Below are positions 7,963 through 16,644 of a stretch of 64,000 nucleotides of DNA, in pieces (position 1 is the stretch's first letter; the number at the start of each line of letters is the position of its first letter). The position numbers and the translations under genes are program-made. Location of the stretch: assembly GCA_036985855.1 (NCBI GenBank), contig BTQL01000006.1:8669-72668 (forward strand), in the 5' to 3' direction. The notes beneath the pieces are model-generated. The model had not been told where the DNA came from. It did no database searches and saw only the letters and a list, made by a program, of their open reading frames with translations. Source of the stretch: B3-G11 sp036985855 (GTDB lineage: Bacteria > Actinomycetota > Acidimicrobiia > Spongiisociales > UBA5794).

Positions 7963-8013
7963 GCAAGCCAAACTGGCGTTTGGTTTTCGCGTTGTACGAA
8001 TCGTTTTCGCGAA
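7963..8013. promoter_or_regulatory. Conserved 51-bp block with paired TTTTCGCG motifs, copy B
   Basis: GCAAGCCA opens the block, a CCAAAC/GTTTGG hairpin (7968-7983) follows, then TTTTCGCG at 7984-7991 and TTTTCGCGAA at 8004-8013, again 20 bp apart. Position-by-position comparison with 7315-7365 gives 36 of 51 identical bases and no gaps. The hairpin stems differ in sequence but both remain paired. Confidence 0.5.
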
Positions 8014-8050
8014 GACAGACCTGAGAGCCCAGAACTACGGTTGCTGCGTG

Positions 8051-8079
8051 ATAGTGACTCGATCTTGCCCACCATCCAA
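8051..8079 (-). promoter_or_regulatory. Possible promoter for RNA copy B
   Basis: On the minus strand TTGGAT (8074-8079) and CACTAT (8051-8056) are 17 bases apart. The -10 box is imperfect, so this is only a candidate. Transcription would begin near 8043 and run into the conserved block. Confidence 0.25.
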
Positions 8080-8113
8080 CTCGCACTGACCGAATTCTGT
8101 CACACCGCTTCGG

Positions 8114-8119
8114 TACAGT
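8114..8119 (+). promoter_or_regulatory. -10 hexamer of leaderless RecB-like nuclease gene
   Basis: TACAGT is followed by 6 bases (CACACC) and the ATG at 8126. It would drive the nuclease-adnA-adnB operon. Confidence 0.5.
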
Positions 8120-8125
8120 CACACC

Positions 8126-8974
8126 ATGACGACGAACACCGACGAATCCCCTCTCCAGGCGCGGATGCTTGGGACGCTCTCCCCATCCCGCGCGAGCGAT
8201 TTCAAGACATGCCCCCAGTTGTACAAGTTCAAGTCCATCGACAAGATCCCCACCGAGCCGACGGTGTATCAAGCCAGAGGAACGACCGTCCACCTTGCAT
8301 TGGAACGTCTTTTCGGCGAACCCGCAGACAAGCGCACCCCGGAGCGTCTCTACGACCTGTTCAGGGAAGCGTGGACCGAGCTGAAACCGGTCGAGTACCC
8401 GGACCTCTTCGAATCTGTCGACAAAGAGCGCGCGTGGGGCGTTGAGAGCCTCAACATGCTTGCAACGTATTTCTCGATAGAGGATCCGTCATCCTTCGAG
8501 CCGAAGGCCCTCGAGATGGACCTGCTCGTCGACGTCGACCACATGACGATCAGGGGAATCCTCGACCGAATGGAAGAAGTCATCGAAGTAGGGCCGGACG
8601 GACGCGAACGAACCGCCCTTGTCATCACCGACTACAAGACGGGAAAGGCTCCCGGTGAGCAGTACGCGAACAAGGCGTTTTTCGCGCTCAAGATCTATGC
8701 CCTGTTGATACGTATCAGTCAGGGTGTCACTCCTACCCGGATCCGGCTCTTGTATCTCAATGGTCCAACCGAATACACGATGGAGATCACAGACGCACAA
8801 CTCGACGCGATGGCAAAACAGCTTGCAGCCTTGTGGGGCGCCATCGAAAAGGCGATCACGACCGATACGTGGCCTGCCAAGACGTCGGCACTGTGCAACT
8901 GGTGCGATTTCAAGGACACGATATGTCCTGCATGGGCTGACGAACGTGCGGCAACCCAAGATGCCGATGCCTGA
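8126..8974 (+). CDS. RecB-family PD-(D/E)XK exonuclease
   Basis: The 282-residue protein is a stand-alone nuclease domain of the AddB/RecB type. It contains SPSRASDFKTCPQLYKF at the N-terminus, the GTTVHLALERLF helix, the catalytic GILDR and ITDYKTGK strands, and the Q/ALKIYALLI helix. Four cysteines (C in FKTCP, then CxxC and DTICPA at the C-terminus) would hold an iron-sulfur cluster. It precedes the AdnA-like gene, which starts inside it (14-base overlap), so the three genes form an operon. A role in double-strand-end processing is inferred from context. Confidence 0.88.
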   Translation: MTTNTDESPLQARMLGTLSPSRASDFKTCPQLYKFKSIDKIPTEPTVYQARGTTVHLALERLFGEPADKRTPERLYDLFREAWTELKPVEYPDLFESVDKERAWGVESLNMLATYFSIEDPSSFEPKALEMDLLVDVDHMTIRGILDRMEEVIEVGPDGRERTALVITDYKTGKAPGEQYANKAFFALKIYALLIRISQGVTPTRIRLLYLNGPTEYTMEITDAQLDAMAKQLAALWGAIEKAITTDTWPAKTSALCNWCDFKDTICPAWADERAATQDADA

Positions 8975-11903
8975 GACCACGTTACAACTCGAGACACGCA
9001 TCGATCCACGGGATTGGGAGTCGCACAAAGAGCTCGCCGATAACCCTCAGATTGTCGTTGGTGGTCCGGGAACGGGGAAGACACAGTTCCTCTGTGATCG
9101 AGCGGCCCACGCCATCGACTCGGGTGCCGTCTCACCGCACGAAGTCATCGTCCTCACCTTCTCGAGACAAGGTGCCAACGACATCCGTGCAAGGTTGTTC
9201 GATGTCCTCGGTGCCGAGTCCTATCGCGTGAACGTTTCGACCTACCACTCTCTCGCGATGCGTATCGTCGAAACGAACGCCACCACCCTCGGCTGGTCCG
9301 AGCCGCCCTCGGTACTCGCCGGGTCCGAACAGGAATACTTCATCCTTGATCTTCTCGCGGATGAACAACCAGATCGATGGCATGTCGCGTACCAGAAAAT
9401 TCTCCACTCGAGCGTGATGGCGGCCGAGGTCACCGACTTCATCCTGCGATGCCACGAACACCTGATCGGACCGGCGGATCTCGCCGGCCACGACAGGGAC
9501 CAGTGGCGTGGGATACCCGAGTTCTTCGACCGGTACCTGCTCGCGCAGATCGAAGCAGGTCGGACGGACTACGGTCGGATCCTTGCTGATGCTGTGTCTG
9601 CCGTCGAGACGATTCCCGAAGTGGCCGCTCCATACAAACTCGTGATCGCCGATGAATACCAGGACACCTCCCCCGCCCAATCACGACTCCTTGTCGGGCT
9701 GTCTGCGAACACGCTCAACCTCGTTGTGGCTGCAGATCCGTATCAGTCGATCTACTCGTTCCGGGGCACAGACATCTACAACGTCTTTACCTTCCCCCAG
9801 GACACCGAGTCGTCACTCGGCTCCCGGGCCGAGCGCATCGTATTGACCACGTCGTTCCGGGTTCCGTCCGAAATCCTGTCGTCGGCCGTCGCCGTCACGG
9901 CGAGAGAGCTCCCAGGGGGCGCCGGCAAGGTACTCAGCACTCGCACCGGAGGGACAGTGCAAGCGCACATCTTCTCATTCGATGCGGAGGAGGCCGACTG
10001 GATCGCCGCCGACATCGAACACGTCCACCTTGCCGAAGGCGTTCCGCTCGAACAGATAGCGGTGTTTATGCGAACCGACTCGTCGTTCACGGATGAGCTC
10101 TCCCGGGCGCTCGAGCGAAGGGAGACCCCCCACACGCACGAAGAGTCCCGGCTGGCAGATCAGCCGATCGTTCGTTTCGTCCGCGACCTGGTCACCGGCG
10201 CAACGTCGGATGAAGAAGCAGACGCGGCGATCAGACGGGTGCTTCAGAGCCCGTACATCGCTGTTTCGCCGGGTTCCATCACTGGTATGGATGCAAGGCG
10301 AGCGGCAGGTGACCGATGGGAACTGATCATCGAGTCCACCGTTCCAGATGGTGGACCGCTCGCCGCACTGCTCACCGACCCCACCTGGGCGACCGGCATG
10401 CCGGCGCCGGACGGGCTGTGGCACCTCTGGAGCACGCTCCCATGGCTCACAGCCATCGCCACTGACGACACACATATCGAAGACAGGAGAGCGTGGTCGG
10501 CATTCGCCCAGGCGCTCGACAGGCTCGGAAAACGCGACGCTAACGCGACGCTGATCGACCACGAACGACTCGTCGGCCATTCAGACTTCGAAGCCGACCC
10601 ACTCTTCGAATTCAGACTTGGGGAGCAACGTGGTGTCACCGTCACGACGCTGCACCGCTCGAAGGGCACGTCTTTCGATGTTGTGTATATCGCCCAGGCG
10701 AACGAGGGTACGTTCCCGGATCTGCGAGCGACCGATTCCCTGCTCGGTTCAAGACACCTCAATCCCCATCTCCCCACCGATACTGCTTCATACAGGGCGT
10801 TCAGACTCGATGAGGAACGCCGCCTTGCCTACACCGCGATGACAAGGGCATCAGGGAGGGTCGTGTGGACCGCGACCGCTGCCCTGGACCCGGACGGGAC
10901 TCGTCCGAGCCGATTCATGCCGCTCGTCGCGTCACTCACGGCTTCGGATCACGATACGACACCGCTGACGCACCGATCCTTCGAAGCGATGCTCCGGCGC
11001 ACTCTCGGCGACCCCGAGTCGCTCGACGCTGACAGGCTTGCAGCCTCAGCCATATTGGCCACAGGACCCGAGCACGGGCTCGGTGAGCCGCTTGAACGGT
11101 TCGGGACGAAACAGCACGGCCCGGATGGGGACCTGGTCCCTGAGAAACTGCGAATGTCACCGAGCCAGGCAAACAGCTTTCTCAATTGCCCGAGAAGGTA
11201 CGCCGTTGATCGGTATCTCATGACGCAGTCAGAGGAAACGAGCTACATGCGTTTCGGTTCCCTCATCCACAAGGTCCTCGAGGATGCAGAGCGTGACGCC
11301 TCAGAGGACGGGCGTGAGCGCGCGACCGCCAAGGATGCGATCGGCTGGCTTGACCGCGTATGGGACGAATACGGGTTCGGCGATGACGCCGTTGGGAGGG
11401 CATGGAGACGAAGAGCCGTTGGAATGCTCAACGACGTCTATCGGCTGTGGCCTTCATCCGCACGACCCGTCGGCTTCGAAACGGATCTCACCCTGACGGT
11501 CGACGGCACACCGTGGTTCGGTAGGGCAGATCGGATCGAGGCGAAGGGATCAAGTGTCTTTGTGGTCGATTACAAGACGGGAAACCCGGTCACAAAGGCC
11601 GAAGCTGCGCAGTCGATCCAGCTCGGCTACTACGCGATGGCTGCTTCTGAGCATCCCGAGATCAGCCAACATGGTGAGGTCTCGGGAGCCGAGTTCTGGT
11701 ATCCGAAGATCACGAACAAGAACTCCATCGGAACACGTGCCTTTGATCTGGCGAACCTCGATCTGGTCAGAGAGCAGATGGTTGAGGTGACGAACGCTAT
11801 ACGGGCCGAGCAGTTCACTCCAACACCGGGTCCCCAGTGTCAGTCCTGTCCGGTGGAACTCGTGTGTCCGGCACGGCTCGCCGGCGAGGAGGCGTTCGCA
11901 TGA
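8961..11903 (+). CDS. adnA: AdnA-like helicase-nuclease (UvrD-type motor plus RecB-like nuclease)
   Basis: This 980-residue protein combines a superfamily 1 motor with a C-terminal PD-(D/E)XK nuclease, the arrangement of mycobacterial AdnA, which with AdnB resects DNA ends. Walker A is GGPGTGKT at residues 34-41 and motif II is ADEYQDTSP near 230. Motif VI-like AYTAMTRA lies in the second motor half. The nuclease part has SPSQANSFLNCPRRY, FGRADRIE, VVDYKTG (about 868) and QLGYYAM, with cysteines suited to an iron-sulfur cluster (CxxCPVELVC). The upstream end of the longer frame is not protein-like, so the start is set at 8961; 8967 is an alternative. The name is by synteny and architecture. 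Confidence 0.85.
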   Translation: MPMPETTLQLETRIDPRDWESHKELADNPQIVVGGPGTGKTQFLCDRAAHAIDSGAVSPHEVIVLTFSRQGANDIRARLFDVLGAESYRVNVSTYHSLAMRIVETNATTLGWSEPPSVLAGSEQEYFILDLLADEQPDRWHVAYQKILHSSVMAAEVTDFILRCHEHLIGPADLAGHDRDQWRGIPEFFDRYLLAQIEAGRTDYGRILADAVSAVETIPEVAAPYKLVIADEYQDTSPAQSRLLVGLSANTLNLVVAADPYQSIYSFRGTDIYNVFTFPQDTESSLGSRAERIVLTTSFRVPSEILSSAVAVTARELPGGAGKVLSTRTGGTVQAHIFSFDAEEADWIAADIEHVHLAEGVPLEQIAVFMRTDSSFTDELSRALERRETPHTHEESRLADQPIVRFVRDLVTGATSDEEADAAIRRVLQSPYIAVSPGSITGMDARRAAGDRWELIIESTVPDGGPLAALLTDPTWATGMPAPDGLWHLWSTLPWLTAIATDDTHIEDRRAWSAFAQALDRLGKRDANATLIDHERLVGHSDFEADPLFEFRLGEQRGVTVTTLHRSKGTSFDVVYIAQANEGTFPDLRATDSLLGSRHLNPHLPTDTASYRAFRLDEERRLAYTAMTRASGRVVWTATAALDPDGTRPSRFMPLVASLTASDHDTTPLTHRSFEAMLRRTLGDPESLDADRLAASAILATGPEHGLGEPLERFGTKQHGPDGDLVPEKLRMSPSQANSFLNCPRRYAVDRYLMTQSEETSYMRFGSLIHKVLEDAERDASEDGRERATAKDAIGWLDRVWDEYGFGDDAVGRAWRRRAVGMLNDVYRLWPSSARPVGFETDLTLTVDGTPWFGRADRIEAKGSSVFVVDYKTGNPVTKAEAAQSIQLGYYAMAASEHPEISQHGEVSGAEFWYPKITNKNSIGTRAFDLANLDLVREQMVEVTNAIRAEQFTPTPGPQCQSCPVELVCPARLAGEEAFA

Positions 11904-14900
11904 TCCAGGAGTTTCGTGCGACCGATGAACAGCGTCTCATCATCTCGTACCCGGCGGAGCCGCTCCGTGTGGCAGCGGGTGCAGGCACGGGCAAGACGAC
12001 GACGATCGTGGAGCGAATCGCCCACCTCGTGCGCCGGGGTCTCGATCCGGCGAGGATCCTCGGTGTCACGTTCACCAACAAAGCAGCGGATGAGCTCAAC
12101 AGACGAGTCCTCGCCGCTCTCGGACTCGTGGACGCAGACCGCGTTCCCGAGGTATCGACGTATCACGGTTTCGCAGCCTCGATACTCGACGAGTTCGGTG
12201 TCTACGTCGGATACAACCGTTCATCGATGCTCATGGACGAGGGCCACCGTTCCGAGCTCGCCGGTCGGGTGCTGCGAGACGTGGGAACGTCGGATCTGGA
12301 CCTCACGTCCCTGCCCACCCGCCGCAGAGAGCTGCTCGATCTCGCGGCAACGATGACGGATAACCTGCTCAATACCGAAGAGATCAGAAGTTTCGCACCA
12401 TCGGGCCCGCACGGTTGCGAAACCTTCGTGGTCCCGGAAGTCTGGTTGAAGAGGCTCGCGTTGACCGACGCAGTCGAGCTGTACGAAGCCGAGAAACGAA
12501 GGCTCGGCCTCATGGAATATGGGGATCTGATCCGTCTCGCGGTACGGGTCGTTCTGAACGCACCCGAGACGGCAGCTGAGATCGCTTCGCGATACGACGC
12601 CGTCGTTCTCGACGAATACCAGGACACCGATCCGGCCCAGCGACGACTGCTCACCACACTCTTCTCCACGAAGGTACCCGTCGTGGCGGTCGGTGACACG
12701 GACCAGACGATCTACGAGTGGCGCGGTGCCTCGGCAGAGAACTTCTCCGCCTTCCCCCTCGACTTTCCCCGGAGCGACGGATCCGGCACAGAGACGCTTC
12801 CTCTCAGTGTGAACCGACGTTCGGACAGGCTCATCCTCGATCTTGCCAACGGAATTCATGACGAACTGCCCCATGTCGATGGTGCGCTCCCTCTCACACC
12901 TGTCGATGACGCCAGGTCTGGAGAGGTGATCACCGGCTGGTTCGGTAGAGAGGATGCTGAGGCGGAATGGATCGCGACGACCATCGAACACGAACACGAA
13001 TCGGGTACCGCCTGGAGCGATGTCGCCGTACTGTGCAGAAAACGTTCGCATTTCAAACCGATCATCGATGCACTCAAGACACAGGAGATCCCGTTCTCCG
13101 TCGCATCGATGGGACAACTCCTCGAAGTGGCTGAGATCGCAGACCTGCTCGCCTGGCTCAGGATCATCGACGACCCGAGCGACGAGATCTCTCTCCTGCG
13201 CATCTGGATGGGCGGACGATTCAGACTCGGCATGACATCGGTCGCGAGACTCCGTCGGTGGTGCAAACATGAACAAGGACGCACTCTGTTCGACGCTGCG
13301 ATCAACCACAGAGAAGTGCCAGACCTCACGCAGGAAGCGAGCTGGCGGATCGCGACATTCCTTGCTCTCCATCGGAAACTCGCAGGCGACAGCCAGGTCT
13401 CACCGGTACCCGTCATAGTCGACGATGTCATCGACGAGCTCGGATTCTGGGACGAGGTTGCAGCCCTTGAACAGGGTCCGGGGCTCACGACGAAACTCAA
13501 CCTGGGGAAGTTCACGGATCTCGCACAACGGTGGCGCCCGATAGAAGGCTCACCGACCCTGAGCGGGTTCCTGCGGTACCTCACGGCGCTCGACGAATCA
13601 GGAAGGGCAGACGAGCTCGCTGCCGCTAGGCCCATTCAGTCAGACGCCGTCTCCGTCATGACCGTTCACGCCGCGAAGGGTCTCGAATGGGCCCACGTGT
13701 ATGTCCCCGCGGTCGCGGATCAAGTGTTCCCTGCCCGGGCGATGGCCTTCGACAACCCCGACCACCTGGCCCAGATGCTGCCCTACGAGCTCAGGCTCAA
13801 CAGCGACATCCACGCTTCGGCAGCAGCGGTGACCGGCGGGGAGCGCAAACAGATCCTGAAGGCAAGGCACCTCGACCAGGAATGGCGGCTCGCGTATGTA
13901 GCTGTGACGAGGGCAGCGACACGCATCGTCCTGACCGGTCACGCGTGGGACGGAGGCATCAAGAAGCCACGTACTCCTTCTGCCCTGTGGCACATGGCGC
14001 ATGACCTCGATGGCTCCACCGAAGGCCCCATGGAGACCGTGTCGGAGACGCGACCAGAAACCTCCCCATTCGTTGCACCCGTCACTCCACCTGATCCGCT
14101 CTTCGCAGAAGGCCCTGCCGCGGCCCTCAGACGAACCGTTCAAGAACCAGCCTGGATCGCCGAGCAGTATCCCGAGCTCGCCGCAGCGGTGAGGGAGAGG
14201 GTCGCACAGCTCGAGCTCGCTATCGATGACCTTGCGGAGCCCGCCGCAGTGGAACCGCCGCGTCGGTTCGCTGCTTCGGTAACGAACCTCGTGAACCTTG
14301 CATCGTGTGCCCAGAGGTTCAAGTGGATCCACCACGACCGGCTCCCGCAGAAGCCGCGTAGGTCCGCTGTGCTCGGTACGGCCTTCCATCGACGGATCGA
14401 ATTGCACAACCTTGGAGTGATCGCATTCGAGGATCCCGCCCCTGAGACATATGACGCCGACACAGACCCGGCCGATCAACCGGACCGATCCACGGATCCG
14501 TGGCGACTGTTCCGTGCATCTCGCTATTGGAAAATGACGCCGAAACATGCGGAGGCACCGTTCGAGATCTCTGTGGGTGAAGGTTCGATCCGCGGCAAGG
14601 TTGACGCCATCTACGAACAGGAAGCCGGGGGTTGGGAGATCGTCGACTACAAGTCGGGCTACCACCGCGACGATCCCGCACGCAAGGTTCAGTTGGAGGC
14701 GTACGCCATTGCGGCCGCGGATGGTGCGCTGTCCGCAACACCGCCTGAGTCGATCGATGTCACCTTTGCATACTTCGGAGGCGACGAGCTCACCGAAGTC
14801 ACAGACACCGTTGACGAGCAGTGGCTCGATCGCGCCCGCGAACACGTCGCAGGCCTTGTCGATCTCGGCATAAACGGTCCGTTCGATCCGCAACCTTCAC

Positions 14901-14977
14901 CGGACTGCCGCTGGTGCGATTTCCTCCACCTCTGCCCGGCCGGGCAACGAGCGGTCAAGGAATCTCAGACAACTTGA
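11900..14977 (+). CDS. adnB: AdnB-like helicase-nuclease
   Basis: The 1025-residue protein has a full UvrD/PcrA motor followed by a RecB-like nuclease. Walker A is GAGTGKTTT at residues 27-35; motif Ia is GVTFTNKAADEL; motif II is LDEYQDTDPAQ near 237; motif III GDTDQTIYEWRGA is intact; motif V/VI regions are SVMTVHAAKGLEW and AYVAVTRA. The nuclease has GTAFHRRIE, GKVDAIYE, IVDYKSG (about 915) and CRWCDFLHLCPA. Its ATG overlaps the adnA stop (ATGA), so expression is coupled. In mycobacteria the second gene encodes the stronger motor; the intact motifs here agree. The end overlaps convergent dtd by 13 bases. Confidence 0.87.
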   Translation: MIQEFRATDEQRLIISYPAEPLRVAAGAGTGKTTTIVERIAHLVRRGLDPARILGVTFTNKAADELNRRVLAALGLVDADRVPEVSTYHGFAASILDEFGVYVGYNRSSMLMDEGHRSELAGRVLRDVGTSDLDLTSLPTRRRELLDLAATMTDNLLNTEEIRSFAPSGPHGCETFVVPEVWLKRLALTDAVELYEAEKRRLGLMEYGDLIRLAVRVVLNAPETAAEIASRYDAVVLDEYQDTDPAQRRLLTTLFSTKVPVVAVGDTDQTIYEWRGASAENFSAFPLDFPRSDGSGTETLPLSVNRRSDRLILDLANGIHDELPHVDGALPLTPVDDARSGEVITGWFGREDAEAEWIATTIEHEHESGTAWSDVAVLCRKRSHFKPIIDALKTQEIPFSVASMGQLLEVAEIADLLAWLRIIDDPSDEISLLRIWMGGRFRLGMTSVARLRRWCKHEQGRTLFDAAINHREVPDLTQEASWRIATFLALHRKLAGDSQVSPVPVIVDDVIDELGFWDEVAALEQGPGLTTKLNLGKFTDLAQRWRPIEGSPTLSGFLRYLTALDESGRADELAAARPIQSDAVSVMTVHAAKGLEWAHVYVPAVADQVFPARAMAFDNPDHLAQMLPYELRLNSDIHASAAAVTGGERKQILKARHLDQEWRLAYVAVTRAATRIVLTGHAWDGGIKKPRTPSALWHMAHDLDGSTEGPMETVSETRPETSPFVAPVTPPDPLFAEGPAAALRRTVQEPAWIAEQYPELAAAVRERVAQLELAIDDLAEPAAVEPPRRFAASVTNLVNLASCAQRFKWIHHDRLPQKPRRSAVLGTAFHRRIELHNLGVIAFEDPAPETYDADTDPADQPDRSTDPWRLFRASRYWKMTPKHAEAPFEISVGEGSIRGKVDAIYEQEAGGWEIVDYKSGYHRDDPARKVQLEAYAIAAADGALSATPPESIDVTFAYFGGDELTEVTDTVDEQWLDRAREHVAGLVDLGINGPFDPQPSPDCRWCDFLHLCPAGQRAVKESQTT

Positions 14978-15420
14978 CCGTCGACGGTGTCCAGAACGAT
15001 CGTCACAGGCCCATCGTTTACAAGCTCGACCTCCATGTGCGCGCCGAACGCGCCTTCGGCAACATTGACTCCGTGCTGTCTCAGTCCCCGGCAGACCGCA
15101 TCGATGAGCGCAGCGGCGTCCTCGGGTTGCGCGGCATTCGTGAAGGACGGGCGTCTCCCCCTGCGAACGTTTCCTTGCAGCGTGAACTGGCTCACCACAA
15201 GGACGCTGCCCTCGATGTCGACCACCGACGTGTTCATCTTGTTCGCATCGTCCCCGAACACTCGCAGGCCTGCGACCTTGTGCACGACCGCGTCGACATC
15301 GGCGATGGCATCACCAACGGCGACACCGACAAGGAGTAGCAGACCCTGGCCTATCTCACCGACGATTGCCCCGTCAACGATCACACGAGCCTCTGAAACC
15401 CTCTGGATGACCGTTCGCAC
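14965..15420 (-). CDS. dtd: D-aminoacyl-tRNA deacylase
   Basis: The 151-residue enzyme hydrolyses D-amino acids from mischarged tRNA. It starts with RTVIQRVSEARV, contains the SQFTLQGNVRRGRRPSF motif with the catalytic-site residues, and ends with the Gly-cis-Pro motif in NDGPVTIVLDT. The GTG at 15420 is chosen because GGAG lies 6 bases upstream and the family homology begins immediately. The preceding in-frame residues are not protein-like. Confidence 0.93.
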   Translation of the reverse strand: MRTVIQRVSEARVIVDGAIVGEIGQGLLLLVGVAVGDAIADVDAVVHKVAGLRVFGDDANKMNTSVVDIEGSVLVVSQFTLQGNVRRGRRPSFTNAAQPEDAAALIDAVCRGLRQHGVNVAEGAFGAHMEVELVNDGPVTIVLDTVDGQVV

Positions 15421-15549
15421 TGCATCTCCACGGTTGTCTGGAAAGCCGAACCTACACTCGCTGCGATGATTCGGTCGGTCCTCACGCCGACCGGACGACC
15501 CGGGTGACATGCTGACCGTCTCGATCGTTCGCACCCACCAGTCGGTTCG

Positions 15550-16644
15550 TCAACGCACCGCGATAACGCATGCCGCGACCAGTTCGTCCAACCGATCTCC
15601 GGCTATTCCGGCGTCGGACAACACCACACGAGCGGCTCCCGCGGCGGGATCCTCCGCCTCTGGATGTTTCGGTCTCGCTTGATTCTGCAAATGCATCGGG
15701 GCTTCTGATATCCGGAGTATCGGAGTGACGCAGGCATCCGTGCCGTCAAAGACACGTTGCCAGTGGTCCGAGTCCTCGGATGCGAAGACGGCTGAGAACC
15801 GAGCGCTGAGGTCGAGCCAATTCGCGGGATCGAACCGATTCGGCAGCTCGTCCTCGACGATGCCGAGGCCCGAAACGAACGCTGTGTAGAAAGCTGGTTC
15901 AAGGGCGCCAACGGCCATGAATCGGTCGTCCGATGTTCGGTAGGTCCGGTAGAACGGTGCTCCCCCGTCGAGCATGTTCGAAGAACGTTGCTCGACCCAC
16001 ATACCGACTCCAGCGATGTCCCGGATGGGCTCCATGAGCGACGTCACGCCGTCGATCATGGCGACATCGATGACCCGACCTCGCCCCGTCCTGCTTCGCT
16101 CCACGAGTGCGGAGAGGATTCCGACCACAGCGAACATCGAGCCACCCGCGTAGTCACCGAGCAGGTTGAGCGGCGGAATAGGTTGGTTCTGCCCGCCGAT
16201 CGCCGCGAGGGCACCGGTGAGGCCGATGTAGTTGATATCGTGACCGGCCATATCAGCGTACGGACCATCCTGACCCCACCCCGTCAGCCGCGCATATATG
16301 AGCCCTCGATTCGATTCCTCGAATCGCTCGGGGCCGACGCCGAGACGCTCGGCTACGCCCGGCCTGAAACCTTCGAGCACTACGTCGGCAGTGTTGATCA
16401 GCGATCGGGCGACCTCCTGGCCTTCATCGGACTTGAGGTCGATCGGGATCGTTGTGCGGCCCCGCACGCCGAGGTTCGCAAGCCCATCGGGCAAGGCACC
16501 GCTTCGACCGGACAGCCGATCGATCCGTACGATCTCGCATCCGAGGTCGGCGAGCATCGTGCATGCAAACGGCCCTGGTCCTATGCCGGCCAGCTCGATG
16601 ACACGGTGACCTACCAGGGGACCAGCGGCCCTGCCGTTGGTCAC
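15550..16644 (-). CDS. Alpha-methylacyl-CoA racemase-like class III CoA-transferase family protein
   Basis: The 364-residue protein has the CaiB/BaiF fold. Landmarks are LVGHRVIELAGIGPGPF at the start, MLADLGCEIVRID, LEGFRPGVAERLGVGP and GHDINYIGLTGAL, which holds the active-site His-Asp pair of the racemase branch. It is therefore closer to AMACR (C2 epimerisation of 2-methyl-branched acyl-CoA) than to formyl-CoA transferases. The GTG start overlaps the stop of the nucleoside hydrolase (GTGA). It is the last gene of a four-gene operon whose other members deal with sugars and nucleosides, so the substrate is unclear. Confidence 0.87.
   Translation of the reverse strand: MTNGRAAGPLVGHRVIELAGIGPGPFACTMLADLGCEIVRIDRLSGRSGALPDGLANLGVRGRTTIPIDLKSDEGQEVARSLINTADVVLEGFRPGVAERLGVGPERFEESNRGLIYARLTGWGQDGPYADMAGHDINYIGLTGALAAIGGQNQPIPPLNLLGDYAGGSMFAVVGILSALVERSRTGRGRVIDVAMIDGVTSLMEPIRDIAGVGMWVEQRSSNMLDGGAPFYRTYRTSDDRFMAVGALEPAFYTAFVSGLGIVEDELPNRFDPANWLDLSARFSAVFASEDSDHWQRVFDGTDACVTPILRISEAPMHLQNQARPKHPEAEDPAAGAARVVLSDAGIAGDRLDELVAACVIAVR

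Larger units (their letters stand above)
7528..8013 (-). ncRNA. Structured RNA-like element, copy B
   Basis: This 486-base unit has the same plan as copy A. On the minus strand C(UUCG)G loops lie at 7549-7552, 7690-7693 and 7812-7815. GNRA loops lie at 7614-7617, 7838-7841, 7865-7868 and 7916-7919. A strong hairpin at 7677-7706 has CTCATC/GATGAG and CGAGC/GCTCG stems around a UUCG loop. Other stems are 7581-7593, 7715-7730, 7878-7892 and 7968-7983. The 7808-7819 stem includes a pair that is G-U on the minus strand but C-A on the plus strand. Both copies also share a CGAAGGG...AAA...CCGGAGG stretch near the 5' part. Function unknown. Confidence 0.55.
6913..8125. other. 1.2 kb region without protein genes, containing two structured-RNA copies
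   Basis: Open frames across this interval are low-complexity, Arg/Ser/Pro-rich and have neither ribosome sites nor family resemblance, so I do not call them. The minus strand is purine-rich and densely packed with short hairpins from about 7002 to 7983. Two related units are seen, annotated separately. Between them, 7373-7527 shows no clear hairpins or genes; 8014-8100 holds only a possible minus-strand promoter. Confidence 0.6.

Noticed and set aside
7002..8013. RNase P RNA, tmRNA, 6S RNA or a group II intron as identity of the structured region
   Set aside because: The conserved cores I know of these RNAs (for example the GAGGAAAGUCC element of RNase P and intron domain V) are not present, and no reverse transcriptase is near.
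7336..8013. TTTTCGCGAA as ParB parS sites or LexA boxes
   Set aside because: It differs from the parS consensus and from the actinobacterial CGAAC-N4-GTTCG LexA box.
6866..8445. Long open frames on the plus strand and short ones on the minus strand across the RNA region
   Set aside because: They are Arg/Ser/Pro-rich, lack ribosome sites and family motifs, and pass through dense hairpins; the RNA reading explains the region better.
13640..14893. A 417-codon open frame antisense to adnB, and another at 12221-13372
   Set aside because: Both lie entirely inside the adnB gene and show no recognisable domain.
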